DNA of 22,107 nucleotides, taken from a virus. Shown piece by piece: positions 1 through 5,684 of the stretch (position 1 is the first letter of the stretch; every line of letters begins with the position of its first letter). Position numbers and translations under genes: made by a program. The stretch is taken from the IMG/VR virus record IMGVR_UViG_3300005583_000014, positions 1 through 22,107 of that record, one strand, 5' to 3'. The notes under the pieces are model-generated. The model searched no databases, was not told the DNA's origin, and was given only the letters and a program-made list of their open reading frames with translations.

Positions 1-483
1 GGATCAGCCGCAACGCCGAGCGAACTGCCGGAGGTGTTCGCGTATTCAATGGTCGGTTGCCAGCCATGCGTCGTCGCTCGCCGCGAGCTTGCCGCTGCAA
101 CCGACCTGCCGTTCCGAGTGGTGTGGCGCGACGAAGCCGCTCCGGCCTGGCTGACGTCCCGCCCCGCGTTCTGGTGGCACGTTAGCGGCCAGCAACCGAC
201 GCAAGCCGACGTGGCCAACACTCGGCAAACGACTGGATGGTCAGGAGTCAAAGACTTCTCGCAGCGATGGAAGGCAACGCGGACACCAAAGCCGCATCGG
301 GCCGGGGGTGCCGCGTCTGCTCTCCCGTTTGTTCCAGCGGTCGATCGCACAATCACACAGCACGCCGGCCACGCCTGCCCGTCATGCGGTCGGACGCAGT
401 ACGCCATCGCCAACGGCAGCGGGCCGAACCACACGCACCGCTGCGGAGCGTGCGACGTGACGTGGTGGCACGCGGATCAGTGA
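1..483 (+). CDS. Glutaredoxin-like protein with C-terminal zinc ribbon (5' end outside window)
   Basis: The frame is open to the left edge, so the true start is probably upstream; the first in-window start is GTG at 34, preceded by GGAG. Seen: a hydrophobic strand followed by CQPC, the CxxC active-site pattern of glutaredoxins and thioredoxins, near the N-terminus. A basic linker follows. The C-terminus has CPSCGR and, 19 residues further, CGAC, with histidines nearby, which is a zinc-ribbon pattern. Known: small phage glutaredoxins reduce disulphides, for example in ribonucleotide reductase. Inferred: a cytoplasmic redox protein whose ribbon may bind nucleic acid or a partner. The fusion is unusual. 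The stretch after CQPC lacks a clear cis-proline motif, so a plain unknown remains possible. Confidence 0.6.
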   Translation, partial: GSAATPSELPEVFAYSMVGCQPCVVARRELAAATDLPFRVVWRDEAAPAWLTSRPAFWWHVSGQQPTQADVANTRQTTGWSGVKDFSQRWKATRTPKPHRAGGAASALPFVPAVDRTITQHAGHACPSCGRTQYAIANGSGPNHTHRCGACDVTWWHADQ

Positions 484-489
484 TTCGAA

Positions 490-567
490 CCGCGAACAAT
501 CTCAAGAATTCTTTTCAGAATGCCGATTTGTTTGTTTACTTGCTGACGTTAGCGGCTAAGATTCACC
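490..567 (+). promoter_or_regulatory. Promoter-like intergenic repeat, copy 1
   Basis: This 78-bp element recurs at 1171-1248 with only scattered substitutions. It contains TTTACT (535-540), 16 bases, then TAAGAT (557-562), each matching 4 of 6 bases of the sigma70 -35 and -10 consensus. The start codon at 603 lies about 40 bases past the -10. An AAGAATTCTT palindrome sits near its 5' end (505-514). Conservation upstream of unrelated small genes argues for a regulatory role; promoter activity is inferred. Confidence 0.5.
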
Positions 568-602
568 CAGACGCGAACGAAACCACTAACCCAAAGGAAC
601 GA

Positions 603-797
603 ATGATGATTACGACCAACCAACTGAACCAAGTCGCAACGCTGCTCGGAACGACGGACAAGAACTTGGTTTTCTCAGTCTGCATCAAGACGCTGGTTGA
701 CGCGGGAATGTCCGCTGTGGACGCGATGAAAGAAGTCTGCGGAGTCGAGAACACCAACGCGATGATCGGCAAACTCTACGACGACCTGCGAGCCTAA
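603..797 (+). CDS. Small conserved-looking protein of unknown function (64 aa)
   Basis: ATG-ATG start with AAAGGAAC just upstream as ribosome binding site; longer in-frame starts cross the promoter-like repeat and are unlikely. The protein is mostly helical by composition. Hydrophobic residues are spaced through KNLVFSVCIKTLVDAGMSAVDAM and a C-terminal YDDLRA follows. No catalytic motif, signal peptide or membrane segment is visible. I do not recognise the family. It is the first gene of a run of small early-type genes, each with its own leader, and is followed by a GC hairpin at 817-837. Confidence 0.6.
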   Translation: MMITTNQLNQVATLLGTTDKNLVFSVCIKTLVDAGMSAVDAMKEVCGVENTNAMIGKLYDDLRA

Positions 798-816
798 TCC
801 GCACCGAATCCACCCG

Positions 817-837
817 CCCGCCGAACTCTCCGGCGGG
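817..837 (+). other. Intercistronic GC hairpin followed by shared GAACGAGGAAA leader
   Basis: CCCGCCG (817-823), a 7-base loop, and CGGCGGG (831-837) form a perfect 7-bp stem. No U-tract follows. The downstream GAACGAGGAAA serves as ribosome binding site for the gene at 858. The same hairpin-plus-GAACGAGGAAA module recurs at 1807-1842 before the helicase. It may act as an RNA processing or stability element rather than an intrinsic terminator. Confidence 0.5.
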
Positions 838-857
838 TCGAACGAGGAAAGAGAATC

Positions 858-1088
858 ATGCCAGCGACCTACAAGATCACGCCACACCGCAACGGCTACC
901 GCGTCACCGATGAATCTGGAGCGGTCGAGATCGTGTCTGGAAAGCGGTCAATGATGCAGCCGAGCCAGTTCAACGTCTTCGAGATCGCCTACGACTGCCG
1001 GCTGGCCGGAGCGATTGACGGAGAGATTGACACGACGCGATTCGACATAAATTCTTTGACGATCACAGTCACCACTGTAGCGGAGTAG
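858..1088 (+). CDS. Small protein of unknown function (76 aa)
   Basis: ATG preceded by GAGGAAAGAGAATC, a good ribosome binding site. The sequence alternates polar and hydrophobic residues: YKITPHRNGYRVTDE at the start and INSLTITVTTVAE at the end. This suggests a compact beta-rich or alpha/beta fold without cysteines, membrane segments or recognisable active-site motifs. Family not recognised. It lies between the hairpin at 817 and a truncated reading frame at 1094, in a region assembled from repeated modules. Confidence 0.6.
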   Translation: MPATYKITPHRNGYRVTDESGAVEIVSGKRSMMQPSQFNVFEIAYDCRLAGAIDGEIDTTRFDINSLTITVTTVAE

Positions 1089-1093
1089 ACCCC

Positions 1094-1240
1094 ATGAAAA
1101 AGAAACACCTCACCGCGTCCGAGATGCAGGCTATTGGCTGGGCCAACCGGCCGCCGGACTCTCCGGCAGGCCGCGACCAATCTCAAGAATTCTTTACCGA
1201 ATGCCGATTTATCGGTTTACTTACTGACGTTAGCGGCTAA
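1094..1240 (+). pseudogene. Truncated duplicate of the gene at 4243-4485
   Basis: Bases 1099-1149 match 4254-4304 with only two differences, so both frames encode KKHLTASEMQAIGWANR. After that point this copy departs: it runs into a hairpin (GCCGGA/TCCGGC) and then into the 78-bp promoter-like repeat, stopping at TAA 1238-1240 inside the -10 hexamer. The result would be a 48-residue chimera. There is no strong ribosome binding site ahead of the ATG. Most likely a remnant left by recombination between repeated modules; expression of a short peptide cannot be excluded. Confidence 0.6.
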
Positions 1241-1248
1241 GATTCACC
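1171..1248 (+). promoter_or_regulatory. Promoter-like intergenic repeat, copy 2
   Basis: Second copy of the 78-bp element at 490-567. TTTACT (1216-1221), 16 bases and TAAGAT (1238-1243) are preserved at the same spacing, as is the AAGAATTCTT palindrome. The start codon it would serve (1288) is 44 bases past the -10, close to the 40 seen for copy 1. Confidence 0.5.
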
Positions 1249-1287
1249 AATCGAAACCAACTGACTCCAACCGCAAGGGGAAACGAA

Positions 1288-1452
1288 ATGAAACAACTCT
1301 ACCTGATTCACGACGCAATCGGACAAATTGGAAGCCAAATCGCAGGCACGAAAAAGCGTGCCATTCAGTTGTTTTCCAAAAAGCACGACCTGACGCTGGC
1401 CGTCAAGCCGATCAAGGCTTACTCGATGGCGAACGAAAAGATTCCTGAGTAA
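1288..1452 (+). CDS. Small basic protein of unknown function (54 aa)
   Basis: ATG with AAGGGGAAACGAA upstream as ribosome binding site, downstream of promoter-like copy 2. The product starts MKQLYLIHDAIGQIGSQI and has a lysine-rich middle (TKKRAIQLFSKKH). It ends AYSMANEKIPE. No family recognised; the basic character would suit nucleic-acid or protein binding, but that is only composition. It is followed by a conserved hairpin at 1475-1492. Confidence 0.6.
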   Translation: MKQLYLIHDAIGQIGSQIAGTKKRAIQLFSKKHDLTLAVKPIKAYSMANEKIPE

Positions 1453-1474
1453 CCACCACCCGCACCCAGCCAAC

Positions 1475-1492
1475 AGCCCGCAAACGCGGGCT
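1475..1492 (+). other. Conserved hairpin, two alternative pairings possible
   Basis: AGCCCGC, AAAC loop, GCGGGCT gives a 7-bp stem. The following TTGCGG can instead pair with CCGCAA inside the hairpin (1479-1484 with 1492-1497), so two exclusive folds exist. The same sequence recurs at 4831-4848 and the bases following it. No U-tract is present. Confidence 0.45.
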
Positions 1493-1546
1493 TGCGGCGT
1501 TTGAAGACACGCAGCCAACCGAACCACTAACCGGAGACGAGAGAAC

Positions 1547-1792
1547 ATGATGGATTCCATCGCGATGAAGCTGAGAGACCACCTTGCGTCGAGCAACACC
1601 GCAACGATCAACGATCTTGTGACAGACGGCCTGTATCGACAGGCACGACGCATTCCCGAAGACGCCGAAACCGATCTCGAAGAGGTCGAGGAATGGGCGG
1701 TCGATTGTCTCAACGGATTGCGTCAACAAGAGCGTGATCGTGCTGCTTGGGACGAAGTCGCCAGGCGTGGCAAAGCGTTCGCAGCCAAATAA
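1547..1792 (+). CDS. Acidic small protein of unknown function (81 aa)
   Basis: Tandem ATG codons (1547, 1550) follow CGGAGACGAGAG. The sequence is predicted helical: an N-terminal helix (MKLRDHLASS), then INDLVTDGLYRQAR. An acidic central stretch with many Glu and Asp follows, then a basic C-terminus (RRGKAFAAK). No cysteine, signal peptide or known motif. Family not recognised. It sits just upstream of the hairpin module that precedes the helicase, so it is probably early-expressed with it. Confidence 0.6.
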   Translation: MMDSIAMKLRDHLASSNTATINDLVTDGLYRQARRIPEDAETDLEEVEEWAVDCLNGLRQQERDRAAWDEVARRGKAFAAK

Positions 1793-1806
1793 CCCACCAC
1801 GCACCC

Positions 1807-1830
1807 GCCCGCCGCAATCGCGCGGCGGGC
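1807..1830 (+). other. Intercistronic hairpin before the helicase gene
   Basis: GCCCGCCGC (1807-1815), loop AATCGC and GCGGCGGGC (1822-1830) form a 9-bp perfect stem. TGAACGAGGAAA follows and supplies the ribosome binding site for 1850. It is the second copy of the module at 817-837. Confidence 0.5.
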
Positions 1831-1849
1831 TGAACGAGGAAACACTGCG

Positions 1850-3241
1850 ATGAATTCGTATCAAGACTTCATGGCCACGAAACACGTCCGAGCGTTGCGG
1901 CACGGTTTTGACGTGACCGACGACTCGATCAATCAATCGCTGTTCGATTGGCAACGGTTAATTGTTCGGTGGGCGTTACGAGTTGGTCGTGCGGCGTTGT
2001 TCGAGGACTGCGGACTCGGCAAAACTCTTCAGCAACTCGAATGGGCGTCTCAGGTTTGCCAGCACACTGGCGGAAACGTACTACTGTTATGTCCGCTCGC
2101 GGTCCAATGGCAGACGATCCGCGAGGCTGAGAAGTTCGCGATTGCGACACCGTGTAAAGTCTGCGAGACGCAAGCGGACGTTGGCAACGGTATCACGATC
2201 ACGAATTATGAGAAGCTCCACCACTTCGATTCGACGAAGTTCGTCGGCGTTGTGCTGGACGAGTCTAGCGTTTTGAAATCCTACACCGGGAAAACAAAAC
2301 AGGCACTCGTTAAGCAATTCGCGGACACTCAATATCGACTCGCCTGCACCGCAACGCCTGCCCCGAATGACAGAATGGAACTCGGCAATCACGCGGAGTT
2401 CCTTGGAGTGATGCCGAGCAATGAGATGCTCGCCAGGTGGTTTGTGAATGCTGGTGACAAGGTTGGAGCGTACCGACTTCGGAAGCATGGCGAAGAGGAA
2501 TTCTGGCGTTGGGTAGCCTCATGGGCAGTGTGCATTTCATCGCCGAGCGATCTTGGGTTCGACGGAAGTCGCTACGAGCTGCCGCCGCTGAGGCTGCAAG
2601 AGCACATCGTTGATTGCCTCGTGCCGGCCGGGTATCTGTTTCAACCGACCGAACTAATCTCAGCGACGAATGTACATCGCGAGAAACGGGCCGCGTTGAA
2701 CGAGCGAGCGGATCAAGTCGCGGCACTCGTCAACGGAGACTCTGATTTTTGGGCGGTGTGGTGCGACACAGACTATGAGGCCGACGCATTGCTGAAACGC
2801 ATTCCCGACGCCTGCGAGGTGCGTGGCTCGCAATCGAACCAACAGAAAGAGATTCGCTTGCGTGATTTCACCGATGGCCGAATTCGAGTCATCATCACAA
2901 AGGCGGAGATCGGCGGGTTCGGAATGAACTGGCAGCACTGCCACAAAACGACGTGGTTCGCTGGCTACAGCTACGAGCGTTGGTATCAAGCGATCCGCCG
3001 ACTCTGGAGATTCGGCCAAACGCAGCCAGTTGAGGCTCACGTTGTCCGCACCGACCGCGAGGAATCAATCGTCGAGACCGTGCGAAGAAAACAGGAACAG
3101 CATCAAGAGATGCAACGCGAGATGGCCGGGCGGATGCAAGCGGGAATGAAAGAGGAACTCGGAATCGGTTCGACTACGTTGCGGGTTTACGAACCTGCGA
3201 AGACTGTAAAAATTCCAAAGTGGCTTCAAACGAAAGGCTAG
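1850..3241 (+). CDS. SNF2-type DEAD/DEAH superfamily 2 helicase
   Basis: ATG with GAGGAAA upstream; 463 residues. Superfamily 2 motifs are in order: DCGLGKT (Walker A, 53-59), LLLCPLAVQWQ (Ia region, near 78-88), LDESS (DExx box, 136-140) and CTATP (motif III, 166-170). GGFGMNWQ (motif V, 355-362) and QAIRRLWRFGQ (motif VI, 380-390) follow. The GLGKT and the Q..RR..R.GQ pattern are typical of SNF2-like ATPases, which translocate on double-stranded DNA. This compact form, lacking accessory domains, is common in phages and often sits beside a DNA methyltransferase, as here (6-bp gap). Role inferred: DNA remodelling or replication/recombination support. A role with the methyltransferase in protecting DNA is possible but unproved. 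Confidence 0.9.
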   Translation: MNSYQDFMATKHVRALRHGFDVTDDSINQSLFDWQRLIVRWALRVGRAALFEDCGLGKTLQQLEWASQVCQHTGGNVLLLCPLAVQWQTIREAEKFAIATPCKVCETQADVGNGITITNYEKLHHFDSTKFVGVVLDESSVLKSYTGKTKQALVKQFADTQYRLACTATPAPNDRMELGNHAEFLGVMPSNEMLARWFVNAGDKVGAYRLRKHGEEEFWRWVASWAVCISSPSDLGFDGSRYELPPLRLQEHIVDCLVPAGYLFQPTELISATNVHREKRAALNERADQVAALVNGDSDFWAVWCDTDYEADALLKRIPDACEVRGSQSNQQKEIRLRDFTDGRIRVIITKAEIGGFGMNWQHCHKTTWFAGYSYERWYQAIRRLWRFGQTQPVEAHVVRTDREESIVETVRRKQEQHQEMQREMAGRMQAGMKEELGIGSTTLRVYEPAKTVKIPKWLQTKG

Positions 3242-3247
3242 TCTGCG

Positions 3248-4246
3248 ATGAAAGCGATCAACGAACAGCACGGACAAGATTGGACGATGTTTCATGGCGA
3301 CTGCGTGGATGTTGTGCGGCAGTTACCAGACTGCTCTATTGACTACGGTGTCCACTCACCACCGTTCGCGAATTTGTTCATTTATTCAGACTCAGAAGCC
3401 GACATGGGGAACTGTGCCAGCACTGAGGAATTCATTCGGCATTACGAGTTTCTGATTGCGGAGTTGTTCCGCGTGACAGTCGTTGGCCGGTTGTGCTCGG
3501 TCCACTGCAAAGACCTGCCGAAGTACGCCAACCGCGACGAGACGACAGGACTCTTCGATTTCCCTGGCGACATCATTCGGGCATTTGAGAAGTTCGGATG
3601 GTCATATCATTCGCGAGTCACGGTATGGAAGTGCCCGGTGATTGAGCGTGAGCGAACGAACAACAACGGACTTTTGCACAAGACAATCAAGCGGGACTCG
3701 TCGCAGGTGCGGCAAGGTATGGCCGACTACCTGTTGACGTTTCGCAAGCCGCCATTCGGGACGCTGATGAGTGACAAGCCGATCGTGAGGCCGAACGGAA
3801 TCACTAACTACGTCGGCACCGAAGACCCGCGACTTGAAAACCAGCCTGACCATCCATCGCGTTTCTCACGGACACCAAGCCGCGATCCTGCACTCGCAAT
3901 CTGGCAACGCTACGCTGAGCCGGTATGGTGGGATATCGACCAAATGGACGTGCTGAATTTCAAGCACGCTCGCACGGATCGTGATGAGCGGCATATCTGT
4001 CCGCTTCAGATCGGGCTGATCGAACGAGCGATTGAATTGTGGTCAAATCCTGGTGATATTGTGTTGTCGCCGTTCGCCGGAATCGGAAGCGAAGGCGTTG
4101 GGGCGTTGCGGCGTGGCAGGAAGTTTGTCGGCGTTGAGTTGAAGGACTCATATTTCGAGGCCGCTTGCAGACATCTCGCGAGCGAGGAAACAAAAAAGAA
4201 AACACAAGAGCGGTCGTTGTTCTCACACGAGGAATTTGAAACATGA
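3248..4246 (+). CDS. Site-specific DNA methyltransferase, beta class (N4-cytosine or N6-adenine)
   Basis: 332 residues. The catalytic motif IV SPPF (37-40) is near the N-terminus, and the AdoMet-binding motif I, SPFAGIGSEG, is near the C-terminus, followed by GRKFVGVELKDSYFEAA. This order is that of beta-class amino-methyltransferases. SPP(Y/F) is more often seen in N4-cytosine enzymes, but N6-adenine cannot be excluded. The middle carries the target-recognition part. No restriction nuclease is adjacent, so it is best read as a solitary phage methyltransferase, perhaps for evading host restriction or for regulation. It follows the SNF2 helicase by 6 bp and overlaps the next gene by ATGA. Confidence 0.9.
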   Translation: MKAINEQHGQDWTMFHGDCVDVVRQLPDCSIDYGVHSPPFANLFIYSDSEADMGNCASTEEFIRHYEFLIAELFRVTVVGRLCSVHCKDLPKYANRDETTGLFDFPGDIIRAFEKFGWSYHSRVTVWKCPVIERERTNNNGLLHKTIKRDSSQVRQGMADYLLTFRKPPFGTLMSDKPIVRPNGITNYVGTEDPRLENQPDHPSRFSRTPSRDPALAIWQRYAEPVWWDIDQMDVLNFKHARTDRDERHICPLQIGLIERAIELWSNPGDIVLSPFAGIGSEGVGALRRGRKFVGVELKDSYFEAACRHLASEETKKKTQERSLFSHEEFET

Positions 4247-4485
4247 TCTTGCGAAAGAAACACCTCACCGCGTCCGAGATGCAGGCTATCGGTTGGGCCA
4301 ACCGCACGCCGGCTCAACGCCGCGAGCACCTGGCCGCGATGGGCCGGGCGTCCGCTGCGGCTCAGACGCCGGAGCAACTCGCCGAGCGAGGCCGAAAGGG
4401 TGCGATGGCTCGGATTCGCAACATCGAAGCGAAGAAATTGGCCGAAGCCAAAAGAAAAAAGACGCTGAAAACGCCGAAGAAATAG
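4243..4485 (+). CDS. Small basic helical protein of unknown function (80 aa)
   Basis: Starts in the ATGA overlap with the methyltransferase stop, so it is translationally coupled. The sequence is strongly basic and helical: KKHLTASEMQAIGWANR, then RREHLAAMGRASAAA, then ERGRKGAMARIRN. A Lys/Ala-rich tail follows. It could form a coiled coil or bind nucleic acid. Its first 17 or so codons are duplicated at 1099-1149. Family not recognised; coupling suggests function with the helicase-methyltransferase pair. Confidence 0.65.
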   Translation: MILRKKHLTASEMQAIGWANRTPAQRREHLAAMGRASAAAQTPEQLAERGRKGAMARIRNIEAKKLAEAKRKKTLKTPKK

Positions 4486-4536
4486 CGGCTTTCGCCGATT
4501 TGTTAAAGAGATTTCCATAAATTGTCGATAACTAGC

Positions 4537-4565
4537 TGGACGGGACTTGCTGACGTTGGTAAGAT
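4537..4565 (+). promoter_or_regulatory. Promoter-like element, diverged copy 3
   Basis: The sequence CTTGCTGACGTT then GGTAAGATTC (4545-4567) matches the 3' part of the elements at 490-567 and 1171-1248 but lacks about 6 internal bases. TAAGAT (4560-4565) is retained; TGGACG at 4537-4542 is a 4/6 match to -35 at 17-bp spacing. The next start codon (4614) is 48 bases past the -10, as in the other copies. Confidence 0.4.
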
Positions 4566-4613
4566 TCGACCAGACAAACGCAAACCACCTGACCTCGAAC
4601 TTGGAAACGAAAA

Positions 4614-4817
4614 ATGGTCCGCAAATACAAACTCGCCGAAGCCATCCAAATTGCCGCTCGCGACGGGAACCCGGTTCTGTCAATTAACCAAGACGTGATC
4701 CAAGATAACCCGGTGGTCACGATTCACCAGGACTTCACTCGGAGCGGCAAGTCGTTCGCGACGTTCAAGCGGGCCTGCGGAAAATATCGCGGCAATACTT
4801 GCGGCTCTGCATACTGA
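4614..4817 (+). CDS. Small protein of unknown function (67 aa)
   Basis: ATG after TTGGAAACGAAA, in the leader of promoter-like copy 3. The N-terminal half reads as a helix (YKLAEAIQIAARDG) followed by beta-like VLSINQDVIQDNPVVTIHQDF. The C-terminus is basic with two cysteines (KRACGKYRGNTCG). No family recognised. The following 150 bases hold a conserved hairpin (4831-4848) and nothing else that I can support. Confidence 0.55.
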   Translation: MVRKYKLAEAIQIAARDGNPVLSINQDVIQDNPVVTIHQDFTRSGKSFATFKRACGKYRGNTCGSAY

Positions 4818-4830
4818 GCCGCCCGCCGCC

Positions 4831-4848
4831 AGCCCGCAAACGCGGGCT
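4831..4848 (+). other. Conserved hairpin, second copy of 1475-1492
   Basis: AGCCCGC, loop AAAC, GCGGGCT, followed again by TGCGGC, so the alternative CCGCAA/TTGCGG pairing is also kept. It lies 14 bases after the stop of the gene ending at 4817. No U-tract. Confidence 0.45.
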
Positions 4849-4970
4849 TGCGGCATTAGAAGAGCGTCCCCCTGCTGCTCATTCAAACAGCGTCCACTTC
4901 CGCTGGCGCGGCTCCGACCAATCACCGGACCACTCGCCGCGCTGGCGGCCTTTAACTTCGGAGCAAATCA

Positions 4971-5147
4971 ATGGCATGGCCGTACAACACCGATGGCGTC
5001 CAGGTCGATCACGACGCCGCGCACAACGCTGAAGACAGGGCCTACGAGAAGGCCGACGAGTCGAGCACGAGGCAGATGTACCAGTCGGAGCAGGCCGAGC
5101 ATCTGCGGCAGGTCATGGCGGATGCTAAGCGTCCGAAAGTGGTTTGA
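4971..5147 (+). CDS. Small charged protein of unknown function (58 aa)
   Basis: ATG preceded by CGGAGCAAATCA. The product starts MAWPYNTDGVQVDHDAAHN. It continues as a highly charged, probably helical segment rich in Glu, Gln, Arg and Lys (EDRAYEKADESSTRQ, QAEHLRQVMADAKRP). No cysteines or hydrophobic segment. Family not recognised. It is the last gene before the repeat/tRNA-like region. A longer overlapping open frame beginning at 4993 is a shadow. Confidence 0.5.
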   Translation: MAWPYNTDGVQVDHDAAHNAEDRAYEKADESSTRQMYQSEQAEHLRQVMADAKRPKVV

Positions 5148-5152
5148 TGTGT

Positions 5153-5225
5153 GCTGCCGCGAGCCTGGGGAGGTGAGCGGCGGTGGAGAGTGACGCCGGC
5201 CTGCTTGTTGCAGGCCGGCTCCGAA
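5153..5225 (+). repeat. 73-bp perfect direct repeat, copy 1
   Basis: Identical, as read, to 5300-5372, 147 bp downstream. It contains a 10-bp perfect hairpin, GCCGGCCTGC, loop TTGTT, GCAGGCCGGC (5195-5219), plus a G-rich segment with two GGA motifs. There is no U-tract after the hairpin. The two copies bracket a tRNA-like element, giving a repeat/tRNA-like/repeat arrangement. Confidence 0.85.
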
Positions 5226-5296
5226 GTCCAAGTGTGGTAGCGGTAGCTTGCGAGTCCGTGATAGGGCTTTTCCGAGTTCGAGTCTCGGTTGGACTA
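5225..5296 (+). tRNA. tRNA-like element (possible degenerate tRNA-Ile, GAU)
   Basis: Seen: a 7-bp perfect acceptor stem (AGTCCAA 5225-5231 with TTGGACT 5289-5295). A perfect 5-bp T-arm (CCGAG/CTCGG) has the loop TTCGAGT, and a D-loop-like TAGCGGTAGC is present. The discriminator would be A5296 and no CCA is encoded. Weak points: the D-stem is mostly G-U wobble, and the best anticodon stem (AGTCC/GGGCT) leaves a 6-base loop, GTGATA. Placing T5259 at position 33 gives anticodon GAT. It may be a decayed or atypical tRNA, or a tRNA-mimic RNA. Its first base lies in the upstream repeat. Confidence 0.45.
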
Positions 5297-5299
5297 CTA

Positions 5300-5372
5300 G
5301 CTGCCGCGAGCCTGGGGAGGTGAGCGGCGGTGGAGAGTGACGCCGGCCTGCTTGTTGCAGGCCGGCTCCGAA
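5300..5372 (+). repeat. 73-bp perfect direct repeat, copy 2
   Basis: Second identical copy of 5153-5225, beginning 3 bases after the tRNA-like discriminator. Its hairpin is at 5342-5366. The csrA leader starts just downstream, so the repeat may form part of that transcript's 5' region. Confidence 0.85.
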
Positions 5373-5403
5373 CAACAACGCCGGCGTGGCACGAAGCCTC
5401 ATA

Positions 5404-5419
5404 CCCGCACGGATGCGGG
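5404..5419 (+). promoter_or_regulatory. CsrA-binding-type hairpin in the csrA leader
   Basis: CCCGC (5404-5408) and GCGGG (5415-5419) form a 5-bp stem presenting the loop ACGGAT. Known: high-affinity CsrA sites present GGA in a hairpin loop, consensus A-C-A-N-GGA-N-G-U. Here the CANGGANG core is matched exactly by CACGGATG. The site lies 29 bases before the csrA start codon, and GGGA recurs in the ribosome binding site. Autoregulation is inferred. A TTTT run 5 bases beyond the stem allows a weak terminator as the alternative. Confidence 0.5.
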
Positions 5420-5447
5420 GCCGGTTTTCCTCGAAGGGAGTCGAGCT

Positions 5448-5684
5448 ATGTTGGTACTTTCGCGTGAAGTTGGTGAGCGAATTATGGTCGGCGATGACAT
5501 CGTCATCACTGTTTGCCGCATCAGTCCAAACAAGGTTCGGCTTGGGATCGAAGCTCCAAAATCCATGCACATCGCCCGCGATGAACTGGTCGGCACATGC
5601 CCGAAGATTCAAACTGGACCCGAAGACGTCGCGGACATCGGACGAAAAACCATCGAAAGGAATCGAGATGTTTTTGCAGATTAA
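5448..5684 (+). CDS. csrA: CsrA/RsmA carbon storage regulator (translational regulator)
   Basis: 78 residues; bacterial CsrA is usually about 60-70. Starts MLVLSREVGERIMVGDDIVI, followed by the NKVRLGIEAPKSMHIARDEL block, which is diagnostic of the family. Known: CsrA is a homodimer that binds GGA motifs in mRNA leaders and either blocks ribosome access or alters RNA stability. The residues central to RNA contact, Leu4, Arg6 and Arg44, are all present, so binding competence is expected. ATG with AAGGGA upstream; an in-frame start further upstream would run through the leader hairpin and is rejected. The C-terminal extension (after about residue 50) is longer than typical. It overlaps the next gene by 17 bp. 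Expected targets include its own leader and the GGA-rich arrays at 18-19.7 kb. Confidence 0.93.
   Translation: MLVLSREVGERIMVGDDIVITVCRISPNKVRLGIEAPKSMHIARDELVGTCPKIQTGPEDVADIGRKTIERNRDVFAD

Noticed and set aside
237-602. Coding extension upstream of the small gene at 603
   Set aside because: It overlaps the better-supported zinc-ribbon gene and the promoter-like repeat, and a strong AAAGGAAC site precedes ATG 603.
5225-5296. Phage attachment site based on the tRNA-like element
   Set aside because: No integrase gene in the window, and the flanking repeats are only 147 bp apart, so they cannot be attL/attR of this element.
5337-5447. N-terminal extension of CsrA
   Set aside because: Would translate the repeat and leader hairpin; the canonical CsrA N-terminus begins exactly at ATG 5448 with a ribosome binding site.
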